A DNA stretch of 64,000 bases from an uncultured cyanobacterium (lineage in GTDB: Bacteria > Cyanobacteriota > Cyanobacteriia > PCC-6307 > Cyanobiaceae): positions 1 to 64,000 of the forward strand of contig CAIOGZ010000012.1 of the NCBI GenBank assembly GCA_903858015.1, in the 5' to 3' direction. Shown here piece by piece: positions 39,316 through 48,534 of this stretch. The translations under genes and the position numbers were made by a program. Each line of letters begins with the position of its first letter. Position 1 is the first letter of the stretch. The notes beneath the pieces were generated by a model that was given only the letters and a program-made list of their open reading frames with translations, was not told the DNA's origin and made no database searches.

Positions 39316-41079
39316 TTAGCCCGCCGCTCCGAGCTCGAGCCGGCCCCGCAGCCGCAGAGCCTGGCCATCGGGCTCAAGGCCCAGGGCCAGCCCGCGCAGC
39401 GGGCCATCCAACGGCCCACCAGCCAGGGCGGTGAGGCGCCGCCAGGGCAGCCATTCGGCCAGCAACTGCCGAGCCGGCTCGGCGCCCAGGGCCCACTGAA
39501 TCGGGGCGTTCGGAAGGTGGAGAGCATCGAGCTGCCGTTCGCGGCGTTGGGCGCCCCGTCGCAACTCAGCCCCCTCCAGCAGGGCCAAGCTGCGCCCCCA
39601 GAGGGCCAATCCAGCCTGTTCGCCGCGCCATCCTTGCAGCGGGGCCTGGAGCCGATCCACCCCCTGGCGATCCGCCCGGGAGCCGCGGCCTCCAGCAGCC
39701 TCCAACCGGGTCCAGACGGTGACGCTGCGGCCATCCAGCTCCAACGGCGCCGGGATCAGGCCAGCGGCGGCGAGGGGAGCCTCCAGGGCGGCTGGGGTGG
39801 GCTGGTCGAGCGGCGAGGCCATCAACCAGCCGAGCGGAGCGTCCGCCACCAACAGGGGGCCATCGGCGGCGGCCAGCAGCAATGGCGGCAATGGACCCGC
39901 CGCCGGCAGCGGGGCGACGATCCGCTCCAGCAGGGAACGCACCAGGGGGTCGTGCAGCAGGGCGGCGGGGTTGTCGAGCAAGGCGAGCCGTTCGCTGGCG
40001 GCGGGAGCGGCCGCCAGCAGGGTTCGGTGCTGTTGGGGATCAGCTGCGGCCGCCGTGGGCTCGACCGCGATGGGCTCGACCGCGATGGGCTCTGCCGCCA
40101 TGGGCGCGGCCGCCGAGGGGGCTGCTCCTCGGGGAGCTTCTAGGGCGGCTTCTAGGGAGGCCTCCGCAGCGACTGGCGGGGCGGGGCTGGAGCCGGGCGG
40201 CAGCGAATCGGCGCCAACCCCTCGTCGCAGCAGGCCTTCCAGCCAAACGGAGGCGCCTTCGGGGCGAAGACTGGCCAGCAGCTGGGCATCGGCGCCCTGA
40301 TCGGCGCCCAAACCCAGGCCCGAGGCCAAACCAGAAGAGCGCGCCACCACAACGGCAACCCCGGCACCAAGCCGATCCAGCCCTTGCCGCAGCAGGGGAT
40401 CGGCGCCCTGGTTGAGCTCATCGATCTGGGAAACATCAAGGGCCTGCTCCAGCACGCCGCGGCCGGAGGCGATCAGCAGGAGGTCGTCGTCGACCAGGGC
40501 GGTGGCCAGGGGCAGCGGCTGCCGGCCCACCAGGGCACCGCGGCCGCTGATCAGGCCCATGCCCCGATAACTGGTCACCTGCAGATCGGTGCCGGCCAGG
40601 CTGCGGGTCTGCCAGAAGCGCTGCACGAAGCGGCGGGCGCCATCGGCGTCGCGGCTGCGCAGGGCCAGCAACCAGGTAGCGGCCTTGGGGGTGGCGGCCG
40701 CCGCGGCAGGGGCGGGGAGATCAAAAAAGGCCAAACCAAGCTCTGGAGCCAACCAGGAGGCCAGTTCATCGCGGTAATCGAGGCCGGCGGCGGCAAAGGC
40801 CCCATCCCGCAGGCGCTCGATCGCATCGGCGGCCTGGCGGCGACTGCGGGCCGGGGCCACGGCCCGGGCGTAGGCCACCGGCTCGTTGCCATCGGTAAGC
40901 AGATAGAGGCTGAGCGGGGCCTGGCGGGGCACAAAACGGGCCGCCCGCGGCAAGCTGAGCGGCCGCTGCTGGAGAGCGAGGGGGCCGCGGTGCCACACCA
41001 GCCACCAGCCCGCACCGCCCAGGGAGAGGGCCAGCAAACCCAGCGCCAGCAACACCGCCAGGAAAGGCCTGGCCTTCAT
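39316..41079 (-). CDS. DUF3352 exported or membrane-anchored protein
   Basis: 587 residues from an ATG at 41079. N-terminal membrane anchor MKARPFLAVLLALGLLALSL, then a large domain with ARFVPRQAPLSLYLLTDG, LGLAFFDLP, YRGMGLISGRGALV and LVDDDLLLIASGRGVLEQALDV, as in cyanobacterial DUF3352 proteins. A low-complexity stretch around residues 330-385 holds short repeats such as AVEPIAVEPTAA. Function unknown to me; the bulk probably faces the periplasm or thylakoid lumen. Confidence 0.8.
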   Translation of the reverse strand: MKARPFLAVLLALGLLALSLGGAGWWLVWHRGPLALQQRPLSLPRAARFVPRQAPLSLYLLTDGNEPVAYARAVAPARSRRQAADAIERLRDGAFAAAGLDYRDELASWLAPELGLAFFDLPAPAAAAATPKAATWLLALRSRDADGARRFVQRFWQTRSLAGTDLQVTSYRGMGLISGRGALVGRQPLPLATALVDDDLLLIASGRGVLEQALDVSQIDELNQGADPLLRQGLDRLGAGVAVVVARSSGLASGLGLGADQGADAQLLASLRPEGASVWLEGLLRRGVGADSLPPGSSPAPPVAAEASLEAALEAPRGAAPSAAAPMAAEPIAVEPIAVEPTAAAADPQQHRTLLAAAPAASERLALLDNPAALLHDPLVRSLLERIVAPLPAAGPLPPLLLAAADGPLLVADAPLGWLMASPLDQPTPAALEAPLAAAGLIPAPLELDGRSVTVWTRLEAAGGRGSRADRQGVDRLQAPLQGWRGEQAGLALWGRSLALLEGAELRRGAQRRERQLDALHLPNAPIQWALGAEPARQLLAEWLPWRRLTALAGGPLDGPLRGLALGLEPDGQALRLRGRLELGAAG

Positions 41080-41131
41080 TCCCCTTCTGCAGGATGGAAC
41101 CATCCTGCCGTTCGCCCGCCCCCCCAAGCCG

Positions 41132-41494
41132 ATGACCTCCAACGCCAACGCTGCCCAGCCCCGCCCGCTCAGCGCCACCGCCCTTGACGAACAGCTGCGC
41201 AGCGGCAGTGCGATCCAGGTGGTGGATGTGCGCGAAGACCGCGAACTGGAGCTGGCCCGCCTACCCCACCCGGTTGTGCACCTGCCCCTCAGCCGTTCCG
41301 CCGAATGGGCCGGGCGGATCGAAGCCTTGCTGGAGCGGGAGCGTCCTGTGGCGGTGCTCTGCCACGCGGGGATGCGGAGCTGGCAATTCGGCTGCTGGCT
41401 GGCCCAGGAACAGGGCTATCCGGAGGTCTGGAACGTGGAGGGCGGCATCGAGGCCTGGAGCCGGGAGGTGGATGCCACGGTGCCGCGCTACTGA
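41132..41494 (+). CDS. Rhodanese-like sulfurtransferase
   Basis: 120-residue single-domain rhodanese: IQVVDVREDRELELARLPHPVVHLPLS (in part) and active-site loop CHAGMRS with Cys77, then WNVEGGIEAWSREVD. The substrate is unknown. Its TGA opens a 13-bp tandem repeat. Confidence 0.9.
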   Translation: MTSNANAAQPRPLSATALDEQLRSGSAIQVVDVREDRELELARLPHPVVHLPLSRSAEWAGRIEALLERERPVAVLCHAGMRSWQFGCWLAQEQGYPEVWNVEGGIEAWSREVDATVPRY

Positions 41495-41569
41495 GCCGCG
41501 TTTCTGAGCCGCGTTTCTGAGCCGCGCTTCTGGGCCGCGCCGCTGGGCCGCGCTACGGAGCTGCGCTCG
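41492..41569. repeat. Tandem repeat, 13 bp x 6, starting at the rhodanese stop codon
   Basis: Six increasingly degenerate units: TGAGCCGCGTTTC twice exactly, then TGAGCCGCGCTTC, TGGGCCGCGCCGC, TGGGCCGCGCTAC and GGAGCTGCGCTCG. The first three bases are the stop codon of the rhodanese gene. A further TGAGCCGCG occurs at about 41584. Confidence 0.85.
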
Positions 41570-41627
41570 ATAACATCGGTTTTGAGCCGCGTGCCGAAGC
41601 CACAACAGCAGCGGGGATGGCCAGGCC

Positions 41628-42701
41628 ATGGAGGCGACTACTCCCTACGATCCCAAGCGTTCCCAGAGCCCCCACCCCTTGGAGACCCTGCCCCGCCGGC
41701 AACAGGAGGTGCTCCAGGCCACGGTCCGCCACTACGTGGACACGGTGGAACCGGTGGGCAGCCACGCCCTGGTGCGGCGCTTCGCCCTGCCGGCCAGCCC
41801 GGCCACGGTGCGCTCGGCGATGGGAGCCCTCGAGCAGCGGGGTCTGCTCACCCAGCCCCACCCGTCCGCCGGCCGCATCCCCAGCCAGCAGGGGTACCGC
41901 CTGTACGTGGATCAGCTGCTGCCGGCGCCAGGCGCCGCAGCCCTGCAGCTGGACCGGGAACTGGCGGGCATCAGCCTCCAGTGGGCCGCCCTGGACGACC
42001 TGCTCCAGCACCTGGCCCGGCGCCTGGCGGACCTGACCGGCTTACTCAGCTTGATCAGCCGACCGCGGCGGACGCGGCCCCTGCTGCAGGACGTGCGGTT
42101 GGTGGTCAACAGCGATCGGCTGCTGGTGTTCCTGGTGCAGGGCGCCGCCCTGACCACCAGCCTCAACCTGCGGCTGCCCGGTGGCAGTGTTGAGCAGTTG
42201 CCGCTGCTGGAACGCTGGACCAACGACCAGTTGCACAGCCAGCCGATCGGCCGGATCGCCTGGGAGCGGTTGCCAGCCCAGTTGGGCGCTAGCGGCGGGG
42301 TGTTGCGTCAGGCGCTCGAAAGCCACGCCAAGATCGGGGCAGGTGGCGAGGCCGATGCGATGCTGGCGGCTGGCCTCGGCGGCCTGTTGGGCCAGCCGGA
42401 GTTCAGCCGCACCTCCACCCTGCTGTCCCTGGTGCAATTGGTGGAAAATGGGCCCCAACTCGTGCTCGGCCCCGAGCCAGGCGGCCTGGGCGCGGAACCG
42501 GACGCCAGCGGCGGCATCTGGATCGGCAGCGAACACCCCCACACAGCCCTGGGCCAATGTGCGGTGGTGCAGGCGCCTTATCACACGGCGGATGGATCCC
42601 GGGGCCATGTGGCCCTGGTGGGCCCGATGCGCATGGCCTACGCCACGGCCCGCTCAGCGGTGCATTCGGTGGCCTCAATACTGCAACGCCTCCTGAGCTA
42701 A
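41628..42701 (+). CDS. hrcA: Heat-inducible transcription repressor HrcA
   Basis: 357 residues. N-terminal winged helix (LPRRQQEVLQATVRHYVDTVEPVGS, SPATVRSAMGALEQRGLL, HPSAGRIPSQQGYRLYVD) and C-terminal GAF-like region ending YATARSAVHSVASIL. HrcA binds CIRCE in front of groESL. I saw no CIRCE element in this window. Confidence 0.93.
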   Translation: MEATTPYDPKRSQSPHPLETLPRRQQEVLQATVRHYVDTVEPVGSHALVRRFALPASPATVRSAMGALEQRGLLTQPHPSAGRIPSQQGYRLYVDQLLPAPGAAALQLDRELAGISLQWAALDDLLQHLARRLADLTGLLSLISRPRRTRPLLQDVRLVVNSDRLLVFLVQGAALTTSLNLRLPGGSVEQLPLLERWTNDQLHSQPIGRIAWERLPAQLGASGGVLRQALESHAKIGAGGEADAMLAAGLGGLLGQPEFSRTSTLLSLVQLVENGPQLVLGPEPGGLGAEPDASGGIWIGSEHPHTALGQCAVVQAPYHTADGSRGHVALVGPMRMAYATARSAVHSVASILQRLLS

Positions 42702-42713
42702 GCCGAGCCCACC

Positions 42714-43481
42714 ATGACCTATTGCGTTGGTTTTTTACTGGAAAGCGGCCTGGTGTTCGCCTCGGATTCGCGCACCAATGCCGGAGTTGATTACATTTCG
42801 AGCTATAGCAAGCTGCATGTTTTTCAGCCCGCACCGGATCGTCTATTTGTGCTGATGGCGGCGGGCAACCTGGGCACCACCCAGGCCGTGCTCAACCGCA
42901 TCCGCCGCGACCTGGAACTGGGCCCCGTGGTGGGGATCAAAGCGGAGCCAGAGCGACCGAACCTGCTATCGGCCAGCTACCTGTTCGAGGCCGCAGACTA
43001 TATCGGCCAGCTGAGTCTGGCCGTGCAGAAGGCCTACTCCACACCCCTGCAGCAGGCCGGTGCCAGTGGCGAAGCCAGCTTCATCCTGGGGGGCCAGATC
43101 GCGGGCCAGCCCCACGGCATCTACCTGATCTATCCCCAGGGGAATGCGATCATGGCCACTCCCGAAACGCCCTTCCTGCAGATTGGCGAAAGCAAATACG
43201 GCAAGCCTCCGCTCGATTATGTGGGCCACACCCGCCTTTCCCTCGAAGATGCAGCCCGCCTCTGCCTGGTATCGGAGATTGTGACGCGCCGCTCCAACCT
43301 CACCGTGGGGCCGCCATTCGAGATCGCCATGGTACCCGCCAACGAACTGCGGGTATCCCACCGCCTCAAACTCGAAAAAGACGACAGCCAAGTAAACAAA
43401 TCAATGGAAATATGGGCTCGCAGCATGCAAGAAACCCTAGCGAAGCTACCGCGGTTCCCCTGGGAAGAAGACCCCCTTTAA
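42714..43481 (+). CDS. Anbu-type proteasome-related peptidase
   Basis: 255 residues beginning MTYCVGFLLESGLVFASDSRTNAG. After Met removal Thr2 would be the N-terminal nucleophile, as in proteasome beta subunits and Anbu (ancestral beta subunit). ASDSRT supplies the conserved Asp; a Lys is expected near SSYSKLHVF; FILGGQIAGQPHGIYLIYPQGN is the central beta segment. Anbu genes usually sit with genes for an alpha-E (DUF403) protein, a circularly permuted ATP-grasp and a transglutaminase; none is here. Starts 12 bp after hrcA. Confidence 0.88.
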   Translation: MTYCVGFLLESGLVFASDSRTNAGVDYISSYSKLHVFQPAPDRLFVLMAAGNLGTTQAVLNRIRRDLELGPVVGIKAEPERPNLLSASYLFEAADYIGQLSLAVQKAYSTPLQQAGASGEASFILGGQIAGQPHGIYLIYPQGNAIMATPETPFLQIGESKYGKPPLDYVGHTRLSLEDAARLCLVSEIVTRRSNLTVGPPFEIAMVPANELRVSHRLKLEKDDSQVNKSMEIWARSMQETLAKLPRFPWEEDPL

Positions 43482-43587
43482 GAAGAGATCTCCAGATCCA
43501 TCCTAGCAGCACAATCAACACTCGAACCCTCTCAAGACGCCCTAAAAACACTCCAAAAAAGCTCTCAAGACAACAGAAAAAGTTTAG

Positions 43588-44652
43588 CTAGTTAGTCTTG
43601 GAATAGCGATGCAGGTGGGTCCTAGGCGATACTGAAAAGGCATTCCGATAGTCACGGCTAAAGGCCGCAACGTCAATGTAGCCACACTCCAAAGCAACTT
43701 TTTTAACACCGGTCGTTAAGGGCGCGAATTCAAGCTTTTGCCGCGCCAGCAGCATCCGCTGCTTCCGCAGCCACTGCATCGGTCCACAACCGAACCGCTG
43801 CTTGAAGATCCGCTGCAGGTTGCGGCGCGAGTAGCCGCTGCGCGCCTCGAGGTCCGAGAGGCAAATGGAGGCATGACACTGGGATTGCATCCAATCCAGC
43901 AGCTCAACAAAGCCAGGCGAATCATCAGCTAGGGCCAAATCATCAGCGCCCAGCAATGAGTTATCAATCAACAGCAAGAGCTGGCGCAGCAACAAATCAT
44001 CAAGGCATAGCAGTGCTGGAACGGTGCCGAACGAAATTACTACAGACTCAAGAAAGGCAAAATACTTGTGCAACATATTCAAAATCGACAGCCCATAACT
44101 ATCCGCCAAATCCAGCAGCGCCGGCCGCTCCAAAAAAGAACGCAGTCCATAGCTAATGCGCCCTGCCCCACCCGCCATCGAGGCAGCCTTATCCAACATC
44201 ACAAGCGGACTAACCACCACACAGACGCCAGCAATCAACGACGACTTAATCTCCAAGCTCCAGTTGGTTGCCGGCATGTGAAGAATGTTTTGGAGGTAGT
44301 AGTTAGGCAAAATCTTTCCATCGGCGCGATATTCTCCGTAGGTAGAATAGGGAATCATGAAGCAAGAGGAGTCAATCGGATCAGCCTCTGCGACAACACC
44401 ATGGCCACAGGTTGCGATGATCTGCACTTCGCCAAGCCGCACAAGACTCGTTGCATTGGCAAAATTAGGCCCAGCCTCAGAGTCGTCACAATTGGTCAAT
44501 TGCAAAACATTATTCAAGAGACTGCCATAGCTGCTTGCATCCCGCGTTTCAATTGCGGTCGCCAAGCCGATGAGCGGAACCGGCCTATCCTCTGGACCGA
44601 AAGTCTCCAGTCTCGGACCCAGGACTTGTTCTGGCATGTTGAAAGTTTGCAA
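43588..44652 (-). CDS. AraC-family transcriptional regulator
   Basis: 354 residues. A C-terminal pair of helix-turn-helix motifs (ICLSDLEARSGYSRRNLQRIFKQRFGCGPMQWLRKQRM, in part, then VKKVALECGYIDVAAFSRDYRNAFSVSP) marks the AraC/XylS family. The N-terminal 230 residues resemble AraC_binding_2-type sensor regions (ATCGHGVVAEADPID). Its base composition is clearly less GC-rich than hrcA or trpB and it is flanked by A-rich intergenic DNA. No obvious target operon is adjacent, so it looks like an acquired gene; the ligand is unknown. Confidence 0.85.
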   Translation of the reverse strand: MQTFNMPEQVLGPRLETFGPEDRPVPLIGLATAIETRDASSYGSLLNNVLQLTNCDDSEAGPNFANATSLVRLGEVQIIATCGHGVVAEADPIDSSCFMIPYSTYGEYRADGKILPNYYLQNILHMPATNWSLEIKSSLIAGVCVVVSPLVMLDKAASMAGGAGRISYGLRSFLERPALLDLADSYGLSILNMLHKYFAFLESVVISFGTVPALLCLDDLLLRQLLLLIDNSLLGADDLALADDSPGFVELLDWMQSQCHASICLSDLEARSGYSRRNLQRIFKQRFGCGPMQWLRKQRMLLARQKLEFAPLTTGVKKVALECGYIDVAAFSRDYRNAFSVSPRTHLHRYSKTN

Positions 44653-44848
44653 CTCAAAATCGTGTCGGACCGCTTTTATTAGCCTTACTATCTAAAGCAA
44701 ACTCAAGATTACTTGCAAGTGTAACAGCCTCGAATGGCCCACACGAAACTTAATGATCTTTAACAACTCCAGGCCGCTGACGGCCGCAAGCGGCAGCATG
44801 CTCGTGAATGCTGTTTTGGCGATCCCGCGCCATGGTGAACTGATTGCA

Positions 44849-46132
44849 TCAGCCGCCCATTCGATCCCCCAGCTTCTCGGCCACGGTGTTGACGTCCTTG
44901 TCACCGCGGCCGGAGAGGTTGACAACCACTTCCGTGCCGGGGGCCAGGGTGGGGCAAAGCTTCTCCAACCAGGCGAAGGCGTGGGCCGTTTCCAGGGCCG
45001 GGATGATGCCTTCCAGGCGGCAGAGCAGCTGCAGGGCATCGAGCGCTTCGGCATCGGTAACAGCGGCATATTCCGCCCGGCCAATGCCCTTGAGATAGCT
45101 GTGTTCGGGGCCAACGCCGGGGTAATCGAGGCCGGCGCTAATCGAATGGGCCTCCTGCACCTGGCCTTCGCCATCCTGCAGCAGCAGGCTCATGGCGCCG
45201 TGCAGCACCCCCACCCGCCCTTCGGTGATCGTGGCGGCATGGCGGCCGCTGGCCACCCCCTCGCCGGCGGCTTCGACACCGATCAAGCGCACGGAGGTAT
45301 CGGGTACGAAGGCATGGAACAGGCCCATCGCGTTGGAGCCGCCGCCGACGCAGGCCAGCAGCACATCCGGCAAGCGGCCGAAGGCTTCGGCGCACTGCAG
45401 CTTGGCCTCGTTGCCGATCACCGCATGGAAATCCCGCACCAGCATCGGGTAGGGATGGGGGCCCGCCACCGAGCCGAGGATGTAATGGGTGGTTTCAACG
45501 TTGGTCACCCAATCGCGGATCGCTTCGCTGGTGGCATCTTTGAGGGTGGCGCTGCCAGCGGTGACCGGCTGCACCCTGGCGCCGAGCAGGCGCATGCGGA
45601 ACACATTGAGGGCCTGGCGCCGCATGTCCTCGGCGCCCATATAAATCACACAATCGAGCCCGAAGCGGGCGCAAACCGTGGCGGTGGCGACGCCGTGCTG
45701 GCCGGCGCCGGTTTCGGCGATCACCCGCTTTTTGCCCATGCGCAGGGCGAGCAGGGCTTGGCCGAGGGCATTGTTGATCTTATGGGCGCCGGTGTGGTTG
45801 AGATCTTCGCGCTTCAGCCAGATGCGTGGGCCGCCCTCGGCGCGGCGGTAGTGCTCGTTGAGCCGCTCGGCCTCATAGAGGGGACTGGGCCGGCCCACGT
45901 AGGTGCGCAGCAGCTGGTTGAGGCGCTCGGTGAAGGCTGGATCGGCCCAGGCCTCGGCGGCGGCGGCCTCCAGCTCCGCCAGGGCCGGCATCAGCGTTTC
46001 GGGCACGTACTGGCCGCCGTAGGGACCAAACCGGCCGAGCGGATCGGGCCGCACGGCAACAGCTAAAGCGGCGGGATCGGGGCCGGCAACAGGGGCGACG
46101 GGGGGAACGGTGCTGGTCACCGGCGACGGCAT
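44849..46132 (-). CDS. trpB: Tryptophan synthase beta subunit
   Basis: 427 residues. PLP enzyme joining indole and serine. Visible are [41 protein letters not shown] (PLP lysine), [12 protein letters not shown], the glycine-rich phosphate loop [10 protein letters not shown] and [14 protein letters not shown]. The ATG at 46132 is chosen; the frame remains open to 46522 without homology. trpA is not adjacent. Confidence 0.95.
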   Translation of the reverse strand: MPSPVTSTVPPVAPVAGPDPAALAVAVRPDPLGRFGPYGGQYVPETLMPALAELEAAAAEAWADPAFTERLNQLLRTYVGRPSPLYEAERLNEHYRRAEGGPRIWLKREDLNHTGAHKINNALGQALLALRMGKKRVIAETGAGQHGVATATVCARFGLDCVIYMGAEDMRRQALNVFRMRLLGARVQPVTAGSATLKDATSEAIRDWVTNVETTHYILGSVAGPHPYPMLVRDFHAVIGNEAKLQCAEAFGRLPDVLLACVGGGSNAMGLFHAFVPDTSVRLIGVEAAGEGVASGRHAATITEGRVGVLHGAMSLLLQDGEGQVQEAHSISAGLDYPGVGPEHSYLKGIGRAEYAAVTDAEALDALQLLCRLEGIIPALETAHAFAWLEKLCPTLAPGTEVVVNLSGRGDKDVNTVAEKLGDRMGG

Positions 46133-46209
46133 CGGGGCGCCCAGCCTAGGAAGCCAGCCGCCCGGCTCGAAGGCGGGGCGGCTGGCCAGGGCAGCAAGAG
46201 CGGCCGAAA

Positions 46210-47115
46210 TCAGCCGAGCTTGATGCGGCGCCGCACCTTTCTGGAGGCGCCAAATGCGGCAGCCAAGCCCAGCAAGGGCAGGGGGCCCGGGGTGGCGGCG
46301 GGGGTTGGGGGAGGGGTGATATCGGTGAGGGAAACACCGGAGAGAAGCGTAAACGGAGGGCCTCCAGCAGGCAGACCCTGGGCTAGGAAGCTGAGGGTTT
46401 GCGAGGCGCTGTTGGCCGTGAAGGTCATCGTTTGTTGTTGCCAGGAAGAGACTGGAGCGCCAGAAGCCACATTGATCGTGGATGAATTGATCGGGCCGCT
46501 GCCGCCGAACGTAACCGTCCACCAGTGGCTGGTGGCCTGGTCTGGATAGGATGCATACTGGCCGCCGGCCTGATAAAAGGAGAGCGAATAATTGTTACCC
46601 GGTGTGAGGCCATTCACCGTCTGCAAGATCTCGTTACCAAATCCCTGGTCACCGTCAATGGCGAGGAACCATCCCGAACCATCCGCACTGCTGACGGAGG
46701 TGGTGTTGGCGACATTTAACCCTCCCCCAGGCGGGAAGCCATCTGCAGTTCCCCAGCGCGCTTGATCCAAATCTGTGGAGATGGCGGTGCCATCGCCAAC
46801 AACCGATCCCCACATTTTGGTTATTCCTTGGCCTACCCAAGCGGGGAACGTCCAGTCGGCCGTTGTTTGCCAGCCTGGCAGCTTGGTGTTATTACTAGCT
46901 CCCAGGTAACCTGATTTTGCGCTGCCGATATTGGAATTCGGCACAAAGCCACCATTGTTAATCAGGTTGGCGTGGGCCGGGGAGGCCAGGCTAACGGCCA
47001 GCGAAGGCAGCACGGCCATGGCCAGGGCTGGCCGCTTCAGGGCGCCGGCAAGGCGACGGGATTGGGGGCTGCCAAGGAATTTGGCAACACCAGCAAAGCA
47101 AGTTGGCGAAATCAT
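46210..47115 (-). CDS. PEP-CTERM-like exported protein
   Basis: 301 residues. Signal peptide: [19 protein letters not shown] with probable cleavage after AHA. The mature part begins NLINNGGF and contains beta-rich, Ser/Thr/Gly-rich sequence ([29 protein letters not shown]) typical of DUF642/choice-of-anchor domains. The C-terminus has a proline-rich spacer, [27 protein letters not shown] as motif plus helix plus basic tail, i.e. a PEP-CTERM-type sorting signal variant (in part shown). An exosortase would be needed and is not in the window. Inserted next to trpB; composition less GC-rich than neighbours. ATG at 47115 preferred. Confidence 0.78.
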   Translation of the reverse strand: MISPTCFAGVAKFLGSPQSRRLAGALKRPALAMAVLPSLAVSLASPAHANLINNGGFVPNSNIGSAKSGYLGASNNTKLPGWQTTADWTFPAWVGQGITKMWGSVVGDGTAISTDLDQARWGTADGFPPGGGLNVANTTSVSSADGSGWFLAIDGDQGFGNEILQTVNGLTPGNNYSLSFYQAGGQYASYPDQATSHWWTVTFGGSGPINSSTINVASGAPVSSWQQQTMTFTANSASQTLSFLAQGLPAGGPPFTLLSGVSLTDITPPPTPAATPGPLPLLGLAAAFGASRKVRRRIKLG

Positions 47116-47167
47116 TGTGGCTAGCAAAGAGGGTAGTTAGTAACCAGGGCGCTACAGCTCGATCAAT

Positions 47168-47212
47168 TGAGCCAGGTGAGCCAAGTGAGCCAAGTGAGCC
47201 AAATGAGCCCAA
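47168..47212. repeat. Tandem repeat, 9 bp x 5
   Basis: Five units of TGAGCCAAG with small changes (TGAGCCAGG, TGAGCCAAG twice, TGAGCCAAA, TGAGCCCAA), about 55 bp upstream of the PEP-CTERM-like gene. The TGAGCC core recurs in the rhodanese and ndhD1 arrays. Confidence 0.85.
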
Positions 47213-47264
47213 CGCGCTATCGGAAGTTACCAAGGCCAAGGTCACTATTGATTGAACTTTTCAG

Positions 47265-47287
47265 AAAACGCCAAAACTTGGCGTTTT
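47265..47287. terminator. Perfect 10-bp hairpin with A-tract and T-tract
   Basis: AAAACGCCAA-AAC-TTGGCGTTTT forms a perfect stem. The A-run on one side and T-run on the other are the form of a bidirectional intrinsic terminator. No gene that would need it ends immediately nearby, which suggests a lost gene or an unannotated transcript. Confidence 0.55.
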
Positions 47288-47772
47288 GTTTGCAAAAAAA
47301 TCAAGGCTCTTCATTCAGCTGCTGATTTCTGTGTTGAAACCATCGCAAGTAGGGCCCGGGCTTGCGAAGGCTCGTGGGATTGGGTATGGGGCGAAGATGG
47401 CAAGTGGTTTGGCAGGTGACTAGGCCTAGATGGGGCGCCGCCAGTTCCAGCACTTACGGGCGTTCGCCTCTGAAGGGCCAAAGAACGGAACTTTGCTGCC
47501 GCCATGCCATACCGGCTCAGCTGGGGTCGATGCTGGCGAGGTCGCCCCAATCGCAAGCGCCAGAGCTCTCGAGCAGAGCTGTGATCTGATGCTGGGGAAC
47601 GGCGGCTGCTAGGGCGGTGCTGGCCCCCCACGGCTGAGGTTGGGAAGCCTTGGGGGGCCTGGAAGCGGAAAGGGATCGCAGTGCCAGGGGCGGCCCCGCC
47701 GTGGTGGTGAGCAGCCTGGCCAGCCCCAGGGCAACACAATGGGCCAAATTCAAACCGAGCCAGCCCAAGTCC

Positions 47773-48111
47773 ATGATCCAGTCCAGCCCCCTGCCCGACC
47801 CCGCTGACACCGCGGGGCCAGCCCCAAGCCAGGCCGCTCGGCAGTGGCTGAGCGCCGAGCTGCTGAGTGCCGATCTCAAGCAGCGCATCGCGATCGCGAC
47901 CGCCGCCGCAGGCCTGGAGCCGGCAGCACTCTGCGAGCAATGGCTGCGCGAAGGCCTCGAGCGGCTTGAGGCACAGCAAGCCGCAGCAGCCGACACCGCA
48001 GCCAACGCCTCCGACGAAGACGACGACGCTGCCGGCGCCGGCTCTGGCCGCTGCTCGCTGCGCACCGGTAGCCGCAGCGCCGGCCCCGTGCCGCTGCCGG
48101 TGCAGCAATAA
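47773..48111 (+). CDS. Hypothetical protein, 112 residues
   Basis: From the ATG at 47773 the protein has a helical core (SQAARQWLSAELLSADLKQRIAIATAAAGLEPAALCEQWLREGLERLE, in part) that could be a small helix-turn-helix or ribbon-helix-helix-like DNA-binding unit, followed by an Ala/Asp-rich acidic stretch. I do not recognise a family. The frame extends upstream to 47650 without homology. It precedes the SUI1 gene by 36 bp and may be cotranscribed. Confidence 0.5.
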   Translation: MIQSSPLPDPADTAGPAPSQAARQWLSAELLSADLKQRIAIATAAAGLEPAALCEQWLREGLERLEAQQAAAADTAANASDEDDDAAGAGSGRCSLRTGSRSAGPVPLPVQQ

Positions 48112-48147
48112 CCTGCCCCAGAAGCACCAAGCTGCAACCACCACCCC

Positions 48148-48498
48148 ATGGCCAAAGGCGGCTGGCAGGAATTCAGCAGGGCCGAAAGCCTGCAGCGGGG
48201 CGGAGCAGCGGGCGGCCCAGGCAGCAGGGACCCTGGGCTTGCTTCCACCCCCCGGGCCCAGCAGAAGGTGCGGGTGCAGCGCACCAAGGCCGGCAAGGGG
48301 GGCAAGCTGGTGACCGCCATCACCGGCCTGGAGATCGCCGAGGCCGAAGCCAAGGCCCTGCTCAAGGCCCTCAAGGCCAGCGCCGGCACCGGCGGCAGCC
48401 TTAAGGACGGCGTGATCGAACTCCAGGGCGACCAACTGGCCGCCGCCCTGGCGGCCCTGGAGAAGGAGGGGTTCCGGCCCAAGCAGGCGGGGGGCTGA
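48148..48498 (+). CDS. SUI1/eIF1-like translation factor (YciH family)
   Basis: 116 residues. The SUI1 domain is clear: KVRVQRTKAGKGGKLVTAITGLEI, then LKALKASAGTGGSLKDGVIELQGDQ. Bacterial YciH-type proteins bind the 30S subunit and influence initiation fidelity. From memory, trpB-SUI1-cysC is a conserved neighbourhood in picocyanobacteria; here extra genes separate the three. Confidence 0.9.
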   Translation: MAKGGWQEFSRAESLQRGGAAGGPGSRDPGLASTPRAQQKVRVQRTKAGKGGKLVTAITGLEIAEAEAKALLKALKASAGTGGSLKDGVIELQGDQLAAALAALEKEGFRPKQAGG

Positions 48499-48534
48499 GG
48501 GCCGCTGCTGGCCGGGGCAAGCCTGGGATCCAGC

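Larger units (their letters stand above)
47116..47772. other. Intergenic region between the PEP-CTERM-like gene and the 112-residue protein
   Basis: About 650 bases without a convincing gene. It contains a 9-bp tandem array and a hairpin (separate entries), then a mixed-composition stretch (47310-47772) where open frames on both strands have no recognisable motif. Confidence 0.5.

Noticed and set aside
47311-48482. Two long minus-strand frames (374 and 321 codons)
   Set aside because: Both are low-complexity Gly/Ala/Ser/Pro shadows opposite the 112-residue protein and SUI1; SUI1 is clearly real on the plus strand.
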